Assembly: GCA_035545535.1 (NCBI GenBank)
Contig: DASZYF010000142.1
Location: 18,082-82,081, forward strand
Length of the DNA stretch: 64,000 nucleotides
Origin: DASZYF01 sp035545535
Lineage (GTDB): Bacteria > Actinomycetota > Actinomycetes > Mycobacteriales > CAJCIY01
Reading direction: 5' to 3'
Shown here: piece after piece, positions 45,603 through 53,686 of the stretch
Layout of the letters: every line of letters begins with the position of its first letter
Position numbering within the stretch: position 1 is the first letter of the stretch
Notes under the pieces: model-generated
The model's database searches: none
What the model was told of the DNA's origin: nothing
The model's input: the letters and a program-made list of their open reading frames with translations, nothing else
Program-made: the position numbers and the translations under genes

Positions 45603-46838
45603 TCACGAAGGATCGAACAGCACCGGCAGCGACGTCGGGGACCGGAAGGTCAGGCCGTGGATGTGCACGTCCTCCACCGACGGGTCGAGCCGCAGGTTCG
45701 GCAGCCGGTCGAGCACGCGCTCGATCGCCACCGTGGTCTCCATGCGCGCGAGGTGCGTGCCGAGGCAGAGGTGCGGGCCGGCGGCGAAGGAGATGTGCTG
45801 CACCGGCGGGCGGTGGATGTCGAACACGTCGGGGTCGTCCCAGCGCGACGGATCGCGGTTGGCCGCCCCCATGCTGACGCCCACCTGCGCGCCACCGGGG
45901 ATGGTCACACCCGCGACCTCGACGTCGCGGATCGCGGTGCGCATGACGAACAGCAGCGGCGGCTCGAGGCGCAGCGCCTCCTCGATGGTCTGCGGCAGCA
46001 GGTCGCGGTTTTCACGCACCTCCTCGAGCACCTCGGGGTGGGTGAGGAGCAGGTAGAGCAGGTTGCCCGAGGAGCGGTAGGTGGTCTCGGCGCCGGCCGG
46101 GAGCAGCAGGCGCAGGAAGGCGATGATCGCCTCGTCGTCGAGCTTCTGGCCCTCGACCTCGGCGTCGATGAGCTGGCTGATCAGGTCGTCACCGGGCGTG
46201 ACGCGCTTCTCGGTGATGACGTTGGTGAAGTAGGCGTGCAGCTCCTGGCTCGCCTTGATCGCGCGCTCGAAGTTGACGCTCACGCCGATGAGCTCGATCG
46301 AGAGCTTCTGGAACGTCGCCCAGTCCTCCGGCGGCAGGCCGAGCAGGCGGGCGATGACGCGCACCGGGAACGGGAACGTGAGGCTGCGCACGAGGTCGCA
46401 GCTGCCCTTCGCGACGACGCGGTCGAGCAGCTCGTCGACGGTCTTCTGGATGACCGTCTGCTTCCAGTTCTCCATCATGCGCGGGCGGAACGCGCTCGCC
46501 ACGAGCCGGCGGTGCGGCGGGTGCTCCGGCGCGTCCATCTCGAGGATGGTGTGGCCCATGAGGAAGCCCATGACGTCCTTGTAGCCGGATGAGCTGAAGC
46601 TCGAGTCGTCCGACAGGACGGTGCGCACCGCGTCGTAGCTGAACGCCGTGTACATGTCCGGCGGCGGCGGCAGGTTCGGGTCCGGCACGATGCCGAACTC
46701 CTCGGCCAGGTTGACCTTCTTGACCGGGTTGGCCACCCGCTCGGCCGCGAGGTCCGGGTAGGGATCGCGCACGTCGCCCTGGACCGCGAGGAACTCCTCG
46801 GGGTCGAACGCCATGACCTCGTCGTCGAGCGTCGGCAT
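45603..46838 (-). CDS. Cytochrome P450
   Basis: The 411-residue soluble bacterial P450 has the I-helix motif AGAETT (248-253), the K-helix E287-x-x-R290, and the heme-binding loop FAAGPHLCLG with ligand C358. It needs a ferredoxin/reductase, neither of which is encoded nearby. The start ATG 46838 has an AGGAGGG site. The operator at 46873 lies just upstream, so it belongs to the same putative regulon as the ACAD genes and probably hydroxylates the same substrate class. It does not look like CYP125. Confidence 0.93.
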   Translation of the reverse strand: MPTLDDEVMAFDPEEFLAVQGDVRDPYPDLAAERVANPVKKVNLAEEFGIVPDPNLPPPPDMYTAFSYDAVRTVLSDDSSFSSSGYKDVMGFLMGHTILEMDAPEHPPHRRLVASAFRPRMMENWKQTVIQKTVDELLDRVVAKGSCDLVRSLTFPFPVRVIARLLGLPPEDWATFQKLSIELIGVSVNFERAIKASQELHAYFTNVITEKRVTPGDDLISQLIDAEVEGQKLDDEAIIAFLRLLLPAGAETTYRSSGNLLYLLLTHPEVLEEVRENRDLLPQTIEEALRLEPPLLFVMRTAIRDVEVAGVTIPGGAQVGVSMGAANRDPSRWDDPDVFDIHRPPVQHISFAAGPHLCLGTHLARMETTVAIERVLDRLPNLRLDPSVEDVHIHGLTFRSPTSLPVLFDPS

Positions 46839-46872
46839 GGGGGGCCCTCCTGGCTGCCGGTGGTGCGAACCC

Positions 46873-46886
46873 TGACACGGGTGTCA
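46873..46886. promoter_or_regulatory. TGAC-N6-GTCA operator of the P450 gene
   Basis: TGACAC-GG-GTGTCA has 6-bp perfect arms and the left extension GAACCC seen at other sites. It is 34 bp upstream of the P450 ATG and directly abuts a second palindrome at 46887. Confidence 0.8.
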
Positions 46887-46906
46887 GTGAGAGTAAACAC
46901 TCTCAC
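46887..46906. promoter_or_regulatory. Second palindrome GTGAGAGT-N4-ACTCTCAC
   Basis: Perfect 8-bp arms (46887-46894, 46899-46906) around AAAC. The minus-strand sequence includes TACTCT, a -10-like box, so this dyad probably overlaps the P450 promoter. It differs from the TGAC-N6-GTCA motif and may bind another regulator. Confidence 0.5.
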
Positions 46907-46978
46907 GGTCAGATCGGGAAGAGCGGTGTGCCGGTTGAGGGCCGTCCGGGCTAGCCGGATCGGAGGGAACGCCCACCC

Positions 46979-46992
46979 TGACGCCCGTGTCA
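46979..46992. promoter_or_regulatory. TGAC-N6-GTCA operator of the SDR gene
   Basis: TGAC GCCCGT GTCA with a CCC left flank, 12 bp before the SDR ATG. The P450/SDR gap thus carries one site for each divergent gene. Confidence 0.78.
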
Positions 46993-47004
46993 GACTCTCC
47001 CGCC

Positions 47005-47904
47005 ATGAGCACACTCGACGGCAAGGTCGCCATCGTCACCGGAGCAGGCCGCGGACTCGGACGCTCCCACGCCCTTTCGCTGGCTGCGGAAGGCGCCCAG
47101 GTCGTGGTCAACGACCTCGGCGGCGAGTGGGACGGCGCGGGCGCCGACAACCGCCCCGCCCAGCAGGTCGTCGAGGAGATCGAGGCCGCCGGCGGCACCG
47201 CGGTCGCCAACTACGACAGCGTCTCCTCCTGGGAGGGCGCGAAGGGCCTCATCGATCAGGCCGTCAGCACCTACGGGAAGCTCGACATCCTCGTCAACAA
47301 CGCGGGCATCCTGCGCGACAAGATGAGCTTCAACATGGACGAGTCCGACTGGGACTCGGTCATCGACGTGCACCTCAAGGGTCACTTCGCGCCGTCGCGC
47401 TTCGCGGCCGAGCACTGGCGCACCCGCGCGAAGGCGGGCGAAGAGGTCTACGGCCGCATCATCAACACGGCGAGCGAGTCCGGGCTGTTCGGCAACGCGG
47501 GCCAGGCGAACTACGCCGCCGCGAAGGCCGGCATCGCCGCGCTGACGATCGTGCTCGCGCGCGAGCTCGCGAAGTCGGGCGTCACCGCCAACTGCATCGC
47601 GCCGCGCGCCCGGACCCGCATGACCGAGAACACCTTCGCGGGCTTCGGCCAGGTGAAGGAGGGCGAGTGGGACTTCATGGCGCCCGAGAACGTCACGCCG
47701 CTCGTCGTGTGGCTCGCGGGCCCCGACGCCGCCAACGTCAGCGGCCAGGTCTTCGTGACGTGGGGTGACGAGGTCACGGTGATGGGCGGCTGGCACAGCG
47801 AGGGCAAGATCAAGGGCGACGGCAAGGGCCCGCTCTCGCTCTCCGACTTCCCGGGCGAGCTGTTCAAGACCCGCGACTCGGGCATCCCGCCGTTCCAGTT
47901 CTGA
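47005..47904 (+). CDS. SDR, 17beta-HSD4/MFE-2-like
   Basis: The 299-residue SDR is a paralogue of the one at 32442: TGAGRGLG, NDLGGEWDGAGADNRPAQQVVEEI, NNAG and YAAAK. It likely oxidises 3-hydroxyacyl-CoAs. ATG 47005 is chosen; a GTG at 46987 would start inside the operator. The C-terminal tail (about 255-299) is unusually long and polar. It is followed by an acyl-CoA ligase 28 nt downstream. Confidence 0.9.
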   Translation: MSTLDGKVAIVTGAGRGLGRSHALSLAAEGAQVVVNDLGGEWDGAGADNRPAQQVVEEIEAAGGTAVANYDSVSSWEGAKGLIDQAVSTYGKLDILVNNAGILRDKMSFNMDESDWDSVIDVHLKGHFAPSRFAAEHWRTRAKAGEEVYGRIINTASESGLFGNAGQANYAAAKAGIAALTIVLARELAKSGVTANCIAPRARTRMTENTFAGFGQVKEGEWDFMAPENVTPLVVWLAGPDAANVSGQVFVTWGDEVTVMGGWHSEGKIKGDGKGPLSLSDFPGELFKTRDSGIPPFQF

Positions 47905-47932
47905 TCCGACGCTCTGACCGGGCATCGCGACC

Positions 47933-49435
47933 GTGCCGCTGATCCCTGACCAGCTGCGCTGGCTGGCCGAGCACCACCCCGACGCCGTCCCGTTCGCGGT
48001 CGTCGGTGGTGGTCCGGGCGCCGGTTCACTGTCCGCGCGCCGGTGGCACGGCGACTCCTCCCGGCTGGCCCGCGGGCTCATCGCCCGCGGGCTGGCCGCC
48101 GGGGACCGCGTCGCCCTGCTCATCAACCCCGAGGACGGCCTCGCGTTCCCGGTGGCGCACACCGCGACGCACAAGGCGGGCGGGGTCGTCGTCCCGCTGA
48201 ACGTGCGGCTCACCGCACCGGAGGTCGCGCGGCTCGTCGAGCACTGCGCGCCGCGCTCGGTCATCGCCTCGCCCGGCCTGCGCCACCTCGTGCCGGACGG
48301 CCCCGAGGTCCTCGACGCGACCGATCTCGCGAACGTGTTCGCCGACGACGACAGCGACATCCAGGTCGACCGGGACACGAACGACCTCGCCGAGATCCTC
48401 TACACGTCGGGCACCACCGGCAGCCCCAAGGGCGTCGCGATCGAGCACGGCAACAGCTCGCTGCTCATCTACAACGAGGCCGCTCCGACCGGTGGCGGGT
48501 TCCTGCACTCGTCGCCGATGTCCACGTTCGCCGGCCTGTCGTTCGTCTACCAGCCGATGCGCATGGGGCTGCGCACGCTGTACCTGCCGAAGTTCGACGT
48601 CGCCACGTGGCTCGACATCGTCGAGGCGGAGCGACCGCCGATGGTGTTCCTCGTGCCCGCGATGGTCGAGCTGCTGCTCGCGTTCCCCGACCAGGAGCGG
48701 CTGCACGCCGCGGACCTGTCCGGTGTCGTGAGCGTCTCGGTGGGCTCGGCCCCCATCGCCCCGGCGACGCTGCTGCGGCTGCAGCACCTGATGCCGCAGG
48801 CGAGCGTCACCAACTCCTACTCGATGACCGAGGCCGGCACCACCTACTGCATCCTCCCGAAGGGCGCGCTGGAGAAGAAGCCCGGCTCGGTCGGCAAGCC
48901 GGTGCCGCCGGCCGAGATCCGGATCGTCGACGACGAGGGCACGCCGGTCGCCGCCGGCACGCTCGGCAACGTCGTCATCAAGCCCGCCGGCCGGCCGCGC
49001 AAGTACTACCGCGACGAGGAGGCCACCGCGGCGCTGTACTCCGGCGAGTGGCTCGAGTCCGGTGACCTCGGGATGATCGACGAGGACGGCTACCTCTACA
49101 TCACCGGCCGCGCGAAGGACGTCATCATCCGCGGCGGCCACAACGTGCACGCGAGCGACGTCGAGGCCGTCCTCTACGAGCACCCGGGCGTGCGGGAGGC
49201 CGCGGTGGTCGGTGCGCCGCACGCGGTGCTCGGCGAGGATGTCGCCGCGTTCATCGTGCTCAAGGAAGGCGCCACCGCCGACGCCGACGAGCTCATCGCG
49301 TTCGCGCGCGAACGCCTCGCCGACTACAAGGCTCCGCGACAGATCCACTTCCGCAGCGAGCTGCCGCGCAACGCGACCGGCAAGGTGCTGAAGCGCGACC
49401 TCCGCACCGAGCTCGCGTCGCCCGCCCCCTCATGA
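47933..49435 (+). CDS. Acyl-CoA synthetase / AMP-forming ligase
   Basis: The 500-residue adenylate-forming enzyme has LYTSGTTGSPKGVAIEHGN, the adenine segment NSYSMTEAGTTYCI, the hinge GDLGMIDEDGYLYITGRAKDVIIRGGHNV and the catalytic lysine motif PRNATGKVLKRDLR. It would form acyl-CoA from a carboxylic acid. GTG 47933 follows the SDR, with which it probably forms an operon under the 46979 operator. The next gene starts in its stop codon. Confidence 0.9.
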   Translation: MPLIPDQLRWLAEHHPDAVPFAVVGGGPGAGSLSARRWHGDSSRLARGLIARGLAAGDRVALLINPEDGLAFPVAHTATHKAGGVVVPLNVRLTAPEVARLVEHCAPRSVIASPGLRHLVPDGPEVLDATDLANVFADDDSDIQVDRDTNDLAEILYTSGTTGSPKGVAIEHGNSSLLIYNEAAPTGGGFLHSSPMSTFAGLSFVYQPMRMGLRTLYLPKFDVATWLDIVEAERPPMVFLVPAMVELLLAFPDQERLHAADLSGVVSVSVGSAPIAPATLLRLQHLMPQASVTNSYSMTEAGTTYCILPKGALEKKPGSVGKPVPPAEIRIVDDEGTPVAAGTLGNVVIKPAGRPRKYYRDEEATAALYSGEWLESGDLGMIDEDGYLYITGRAKDVIIRGGHNVHASDVEAVLYEHPGVREAAVVGAPHAVLGEDVAAFIVLKEGATADADELIAFARERLADYKAPRQIHFRSELPRNATGKVLKRDLRTELASPAPS

Positions 49436-50592
49436 TCCGTGCGACCTCGGCCCGGGTTCCGGGCCGTTCGCGCACGGATCACCTGGTGCTCGCGGCGGCG
49501 GCGGCGTTGACAGCGGCCTTCTCGCTGGTCCTGCCAACCGCCCGGGTGAGTGCAGCGCCGGCGGCCACCTGCACGACGACGCGTGTCCTGCTGCTGTCGG
49601 CCTATCCCGCCGAGGCCGCCGCCAACCTGTCGCGGGAGGAGCTCGACCCGAACCAGCCGCAGGACGTGCAGGGGCACGCGTTCTACTCCGGCACGTTGCT
49701 CGGCCGGCCGGTCATCATCGGCATCACCGGCGAGGGCACGAAGAACGGCCACGACACCACAGCGCTTGCGCTGCAGCACTTCTCGTGCATCAGTGCCGTC
49801 GTGATGTCCGGCACCGCCGGCGGAGGCGGCCCGGCCCAGCTCGGTGACGTGAGCGTGCCGATGCGCTGGACCGGCGACGGCGGCAAGACGTTCGCAGTGG
49901 TGCGCCCCGACCTCATCACCCGCGCGGAGAAGATCGAGGCCGAGGCCGACGCGCAGATGGAGACCAGCGCTCCGCTCGACGACGGCCCGTGCGGCACCGC
50001 CACGCCGCCGGTGGTCTACCTCTACCGCACACCGCACCTCGTCATCGGCGGCACCGGCTCGACCGACAACGGCGGCAACCCCGGCACGTGCAGCGATGCC
50101 GCGGGCGCGCTGGCGGGCTGCCACCCGTGCCCACCCGCCGACGCGCCGGCGCTTCCGGCGAGCCCACCGGCGTTGCTGCCCGCCGGCCCGGCCCGCGCGG
50201 ACCTCACCACGGTCACGTCGGGAGACGAGGAGACCGCGTTCGCGATGGCCGCGGCCACCGCGAGGGGCGTGCCGTTCATCGCGTTCCGCGCGGTCTCCGA
50301 CGACGCGCTGCCCACCCCGGTGTGGCTCGGCGAGTACCTCGCCTACCAGCGCCTCGCCGCCGACAACGCCGCCGCGGCCGCCCGCCTCTGGATCCGGGAC
50401 TGGACGCCCGCCACGACCGCGCCGGCGACGTCACCCGGGACGACGAAGCCGCGCAAGCCCACCACGACCCCACCGACAGCCACCCGGCCCGGCGGCCGGC
50501 TCGCCGCCACCGGCGCCGGCACCGCGGTGCCCATGCTCGGCGCCCTCCTGCTGCTCGCGGCCGCCGCGGTGCGCCGCCGGTCAGCCGCCTGA
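49432..50592 (+). CDS. Secreted, sortase-anchored nucleosidase-like protein
   Basis: The 386-residue protein has a signal peptide (hydrophobic core about 18-40, cleavage near SAAPAA). It has nucleoside-phosphorylase-superfamily segments (VVMSGTAGGGGPAQLGDV; GVPFIAFRAVSDDA, matching the FIAxRxxSD of MTA/SAH nucleosidases), a Thr/Pro-rich wall-spanning region and a C-terminal LAATG (357-361) with hydrophobic helix and RRR. It would be a wall-bound purine or other nucleoside hydrolase. A cysteine-rich insertion lies near 200-225. ATG 49432 overlaps the ligase stop by 4 nt. Confidence 0.83.
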   Translation: MIRATSARVPGRSRTDHLVLAAAAALTAAFSLVLPTARVSAAPAATCTTTRVLLLSAYPAEAAANLSREELDPNQPQDVQGHAFYSGTLLGRPVIIGITGEGTKNGHDTTALALQHFSCISAVVMSGTAGGGGPAQLGDVSVPMRWTGDGGKTFAVVRPDLITRAEKIEAEADAQMETSAPLDDGPCGTATPPVVYLYRTPHLVIGGTGSTDNGGNPGTCSDAAGALAGCHPCPPADAPALPASPPALLPAGPARADLTTVTSGDEETAFAMAAATARGVPFIAFRAVSDDALPTPVWLGEYLAYQRLAADNAAAAARLWIRDWTPATTAPATSPGTTKPRKPTTTPPTATRPGGRLAATGAGTAVPMLGALLLLAAAAVRRRSAA

Positions 50593-51612
50593 GATCACGC
50601 GGGCGACCAGCTCGCTCCGGCTGTTCACCGCGGTCTTGCGGAACACCGACTTGAGGTGCACCTGGACCGTGTCCTCCGCGACGTGCAGCGCGCCCGCGAT
50701 CTTGCGGGTGGAGGCGCCGCGCACGACGGCGGCGGTCACCTCGGCCTCCCGCGCGGTCAGTCCGAACGTCATCGCGAAGACCGGCAGGACCTCTGCCGGA
50801 CCCGGGCTGTCGAGCACCACCGCAACCCGCGCCGGCCCGACGCCGTCGAGCTGGGCGGCGTGCAGCCGCACCCACCGGCTGCGCCCGCGGACGTGCATCG
50901 ACGTCGGCTGTCCCGTGCCCCGCAGGCGCGCGACGGCCGACAGCACCGCGAACGGGAGGTCGTCGAGCGTCTCGGCGCCGAGCTCGTGGATCCACGGCTC
51001 GACCGCGCCGGTCGCGCCGACGAGCGCTCCGTCGTCGCCGACGAGCAGCACGCCGGGCCCGATCGATCCGCCGGCCGGCTCAGCCGCGCCGGCGATCGCG
51101 GCGCGCCGAAAGGCCTGCGCCAACGGCGCGATCACCGGCGCGAGCCGCTGCACCTCCGCCGCGGAGAACGGGGCGTCGCGCGCGTCACGGTGCAAGCAGA
51201 CGAAGCCCCACGTGCCATGCCGGTCACGCAAGGCGACGCGCAGCTCGTCACCCCAACCGAGCGGCTCGATGACGTCGCGCCACCGGGCGCTCGTCACCGG
51301 GTCGCCGCGGGTGGCCGAGAACAGCCGATCGACCGGCGCACCTGACGCGGCGGCGAGGTCGCGGAACTTCACGACGTCGTCGGCCCCGAACTCGTTGGCC
51401 ATGAACCGTTCCGCCGCCTCGCGGGGCACGCCGTCGGCGCTGGCTCCCGTGAACAGCCAGGTGGCGGGGTCGGCCGCGGCGACGAACACGGCGTCCGCGC
51501 CGACGAGGCGGCGCAGCGGGGCGATGACCGCCTGGCGGAGCGCGCCCGCGTCCAGGCCGCGCGCTGCCACCTCGCGCACCTCGCGCGCTGCCGCCGGCAA
51601 CCGGGCCGCCAC
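50581..51612 (-). CDS. LuxR-type transcriptional regulator with GAF-like domain
   Basis: From GTG 51612 the protein has 343 residues. The N-terminal half (about 10-170) resembles a GAF-type sensor. The C-terminal 65 residues are a LuxR helix-turn-helix: TFGLTAREAEVTAAVVRG, then STRKIAGALHVAEDTVQVHL and KSVFRKTAVNSRSELVARV. GTG 51612 lies 7 nt after TACCGT (complement of 51619-51624), fitting the leaderless pattern; GTG 51621 is an alternative. It is divergent from a zinc-ribbon protein, with a palindrome between them. Confidence 0.85.
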   Translation of the reverse strand: MAARLPAAAREVREVAARGLDAGALRQAVIAPLRRLVGADAVFVAAADPATWLFTGASADGVPREAAERFMANEFGADDVVKFRDLAAASGAPVDRLFSATRGDPVTSARWRDVIEPLGWGDELRVALRDRHGTWGFVCLHRDARDAPFSAAEVQRLAPVIAPLAQAFRRAAIAGAAEPAGGSIGPGVLLVGDDGALVGATGAVEPWIHELGAETLDDLPFAVLSAVARLRGTGQPTSMHVRGRSRWVRLHAAQLDGVGPARVAVVLDSPGPAEVLPVFAMTFGLTAREAEVTAAVVRGASTRKIAGALHVAEDTVQVHLKSVFRKTAVNSRSELVARVISGG

Positions 51613-51653
51613 GGCACCCACGGTAGGTCGGCCGCGACGCCGAGGAAGTACCA

Positions 51654-51671
51654 GGTTCCGGGTATGGAACC
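51654..51671. promoter_or_regulatory. Palindrome GGTTCC-N6-GGAACC in a divergent promoter
   Basis: Perfect 6-bp arms around GGGTAT between the LuxR-type gene and the gene at 51716. It is a probable operator, possibly for the LuxR protein itself. Confidence 0.5.
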
Positions 51672-51715
51672 GGGGCGCCGGGCCCGCCACGGTCAGGGCG
51701 ACCACAGGAGGTCCC

Positions 51716-52243
51716 ATGAGCGCGATCGGATCGTTCGCACCGACCCCGGAGACGATGGCCTACGGCCAGCAGAGGCTGCCGGCCCGGCGCATGACCCCCG
51801 GCGTCGTGGGCGGCCTGGACGGCCCCGACGGCCGGCTCGGGCCCGAGCACGCCGGAGCGCTCACGCTCGTGTACGGCTCCTTCGCCGAGGACGCCGCCGC
51901 CCAGCGCGGGTACCAGCGTTTCACCGACGCGCAGGCGGGTGCGCTCGACGCACCCGGGTTCCTGCGGTGGTTCTCCTTCGTCGACGGACCGCACGGCTAC
52001 GGCCTCGGCCTGTGGCGCAGCGCCGAGGACGCGCTCGCGTTCGCGCGGGGGCCCCTGCATCGCGAGCTGGTGCGCGAGCAGCGCGAGACGCCGTACGAGT
52101 ACAGCCAGTTCGCCGGCATCTACAGCGCGCACACCGTGAGCCGCCGGACGTTCGCCTGCCCGGCCTGCCGCTCGACGACCGCGGCGCCCGCGGACCGGTG
52201 CGGCGCCTGCGGGCACCCGCTCGACGACGGGTTCGCCGGGTAG
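51716..52243 (+). CDS. Hypothetical protein with C-terminal zinc ribbon
   Basis: The 175-residue protein starts at ATG 51716 after AGGAGG. The central part (about 85-145: GFLRWFSFVDGPHGYGLGLW, SAEDALAFARGPLHRELVRE, YEYSQFAGIYSAHT) looks like a ferredoxin-fold monooxygenase-like (ABM-type) domain. The last 30 residues contain FACPACRS and RCGACGHPL, a four-cysteine zinc ribbon. The combination is not one I recognise. It is probably controlled together with, or by, the divergent LuxR-type regulator. Confidence 0.72.
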   Translation: MSAIGSFAPTPETMAYGQQRLPARRMTPGVVGGLDGPDGRLGPEHAGALTLVYGSFAEDAAAQRGYQRFTDAQAGALDAPGFLRWFSFVDGPHGYGLGLWRSAEDALAFARGPLHRELVREQRETPYEYSQFAGIYSAHTVSRRTFACPACRSTTAAPADRCGACGHPLDDGFAG

Positions 52244-52244
52244 A

Positions 52245-52275
52245 GCAACCCTTCCGGGCGCGCGTGCGTGATGCT
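52245..52275 (+). promoter_or_regulatory. Possible ECF-type promoter of the sigma factor gene
   Basis: GCAACCCTTCC (52245-52255) contains the AACC core typical of ECF -35 elements, followed about 16 bp later by CGTG. It lies 60-70 bp before the sigma factor start, which would fit autoregulation. Recognition is tentative. Confidence 0.35.
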
Positions 52276-52316
52276 CCAGTGACGGACCCCGGACGGGGAC
52301 CGGACGGGAGCAGGAC

Positions 52317-52859
52317 GTGGACAGGGCGGACGAGCTGCGGTTCGAGGCGTTCGTGCACGCCTCGGCGCCGCTGCTGCTGCGCACGGCGTTCCTGCTGACG
52401 GGGGACCGCGGCCACGCCGAGGACCTGTTGCAGCAGGCGCTCGAGCGGACCGCGCGCAAGTGGAACCGCCTCGACGGCGCTCCGGAGGCCTACGCGCGGG
52501 TCGTCATCGTCAACCTCGCCCGCGACCGGTGGCGCCGGCGCAAGGCGCGGGTCAGCGAGTCTCCCGTGGCCGAGGTGTCCGACGCCGCCGACGCGCACGA
52601 CCACGCGGACCACGTCGCCACCCGGGACGCCCTCATCACCGCGCTGCGGCTGCTCCCCCGCCGCCAGCGGGCCGTCGTCGTCCTGCGCTACTTCGACCAG
52701 CTCACGGAGGCCGAGACCGCGCAGGCGCTGTCCATCACCGTCGGCACCGTCAAGAGCACGAGCAGCCGCGCACTGTCGCGGTTGCGCGAGCTGCTGCCCG
52801 ACCTCGCTTCCGATGACGACGCACCGCTCGTCACTTCTTGTGTGGAGGACCGCTCATGA
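52317..52859 (+). CDS. SigE-family ECF RNA polymerase sigma factor
   Basis: The 180-residue sigma factor has region 2 (FVHASAPLLLRTAFLLTGDR, HAEDLLQQALERTARKWNRL) and region 4 (LPRRQRAVVVLRYFDQLTEAETAQAL, SITVGTVKSTSSRALSRLRE), typical of actinobacterial SigE-family ECF factors. GTG 52317 follows a purine-rich GGGAGCAGGA. It is coupled to the downstream membrane protein by an ATGA overlap, the usual arrangement of a sigma with its regulator. Confidence 0.92.
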   Translation: MDRADELRFEAFVHASAPLLLRTAFLLTGDRGHAEDLLQQALERTARKWNRLDGAPEAYARVVIVNLARDRWRRRKARVSESPVAEVSDAADAHDHADHVATRDALITALRLLPRRQRAVVVLRYFDQLTEAETAQALSITVGTVKSTSSRALSRLRELLPDLASDDDAPLVTSCVEDRS

Positions 52860-53686
52860 CCCGCTTCGAGGACCGCCTGACCGACCTGCTGCGCGACGCC
52901 TCCGACGGCGTCGACGTCTCGCCGAGCCTCACGCGCACGGTGCTCGCCGACGCGCGGCGGGCGCAGCGCAAGACGGTCGTGCTCGGCGCCGGCGCCGGGC
53001 TGCTCGGCACGGGGGTGGTGGCGGCCGGCGCGTTCGCCCTCGCCGCGCCGACCCACCAGAAGCTCGAGGTCGCCACGCCCGGCGCCGCCGCCGGGACGTC
53101 GTCCGGTCCTGTCGTGGGCCCCACCGCGTCCGCGAACGGCATCGACTGCGGCCCCGCTCCCACGGCGAAGGCCCCCGGCGCGGATGCGCGGGCGCCGCGC
53201 GGGAAGCTCGGACCGGCGGCCCCAGTCAAGCCCGCCGGTCTCGACGCCATCTCGCTCCCCGACCCGGCGCCCGGCTTCCCGGTGCGGCGCGACAAGGACT
53301 CCTCGTTCGTGCAGTCGGGCGGCGACGGCACGGAGAAGCTCGAGTGGACGCGCTTCTTCGCCGTCGAGCAGTCACCCGTGCACACCCAGCAGCTCGGCTG
53401 CGGCTCCTACGAGTCGTCGCCGACCGGACCCGAGGCGACGATCATGGTGATGTCGCGCGCCGACGTCCCGCCGTCGGACGGTCGGACCTTCGAGGGCACG
53501 ATCGCCGTCGACGGCACGACGACCGCGCTGGGCCACACCGCCTACATCGGGCACGACAAGGGCAGCGACGACGGCTGGGTCGCCGTGCAGGCGTCGAACG
53601 ACAAGTGGACCGTCATCGCCTCCGGCGACTCCGGCACGACGGTCGATCAGCTCGTGACGCTCATCGACGCGATCGAGGGCATCTAA
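52856..53686 (+). CDS. Single-pass membrane protein, probable anti-sigma/regulator
   Basis: The 276-residue protein has a short cytoplasmic N-terminus (RFEDRLTDLLRDASDGVDVS), one transmembrane helix at about 40-65 (VLGAGAGLLGTGVVAAGAFAL) and a long extracytoplasmic domain. Topology and position directly after the ECF sigma gene suggest an anti-sigma factor, but no ZAS zinc motif is present. The N-terminus is the part that would bind the sigma. ATG 52856 overlaps the sigma stop. Confidence 0.75.
   Translation: MTRFEDRLTDLLRDASDGVDVSPSLTRTVLADARRAQRKTVVLGAGAGLLGTGVVAAGAFALAAPTHQKLEVATPGAAAGTSSGPVVGPTASANGIDCGPAPTAKAPGADARAPRGKLGPAAPVKPAGLDAISLPDPAPGFPVRRDKDSSFVQSGGDGTEKLEWTRFFAVEQSPVHTQQLGCGSYESSPTGPEATIMVMSRADVPPSDGRTFEGTIAVDGTTTALGHTAYIGHDKGSDDGWVAVQASNDKWTVIASGDSGTTVDQLVTLIDAIEGI

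Noticed and set aside
45603..46838. P450 as CYP125 cholesterol 26-hydroxylase
   Set aside because: The I-helix and N-terminal segments differ from CYP125, and only general P450 motifs match.
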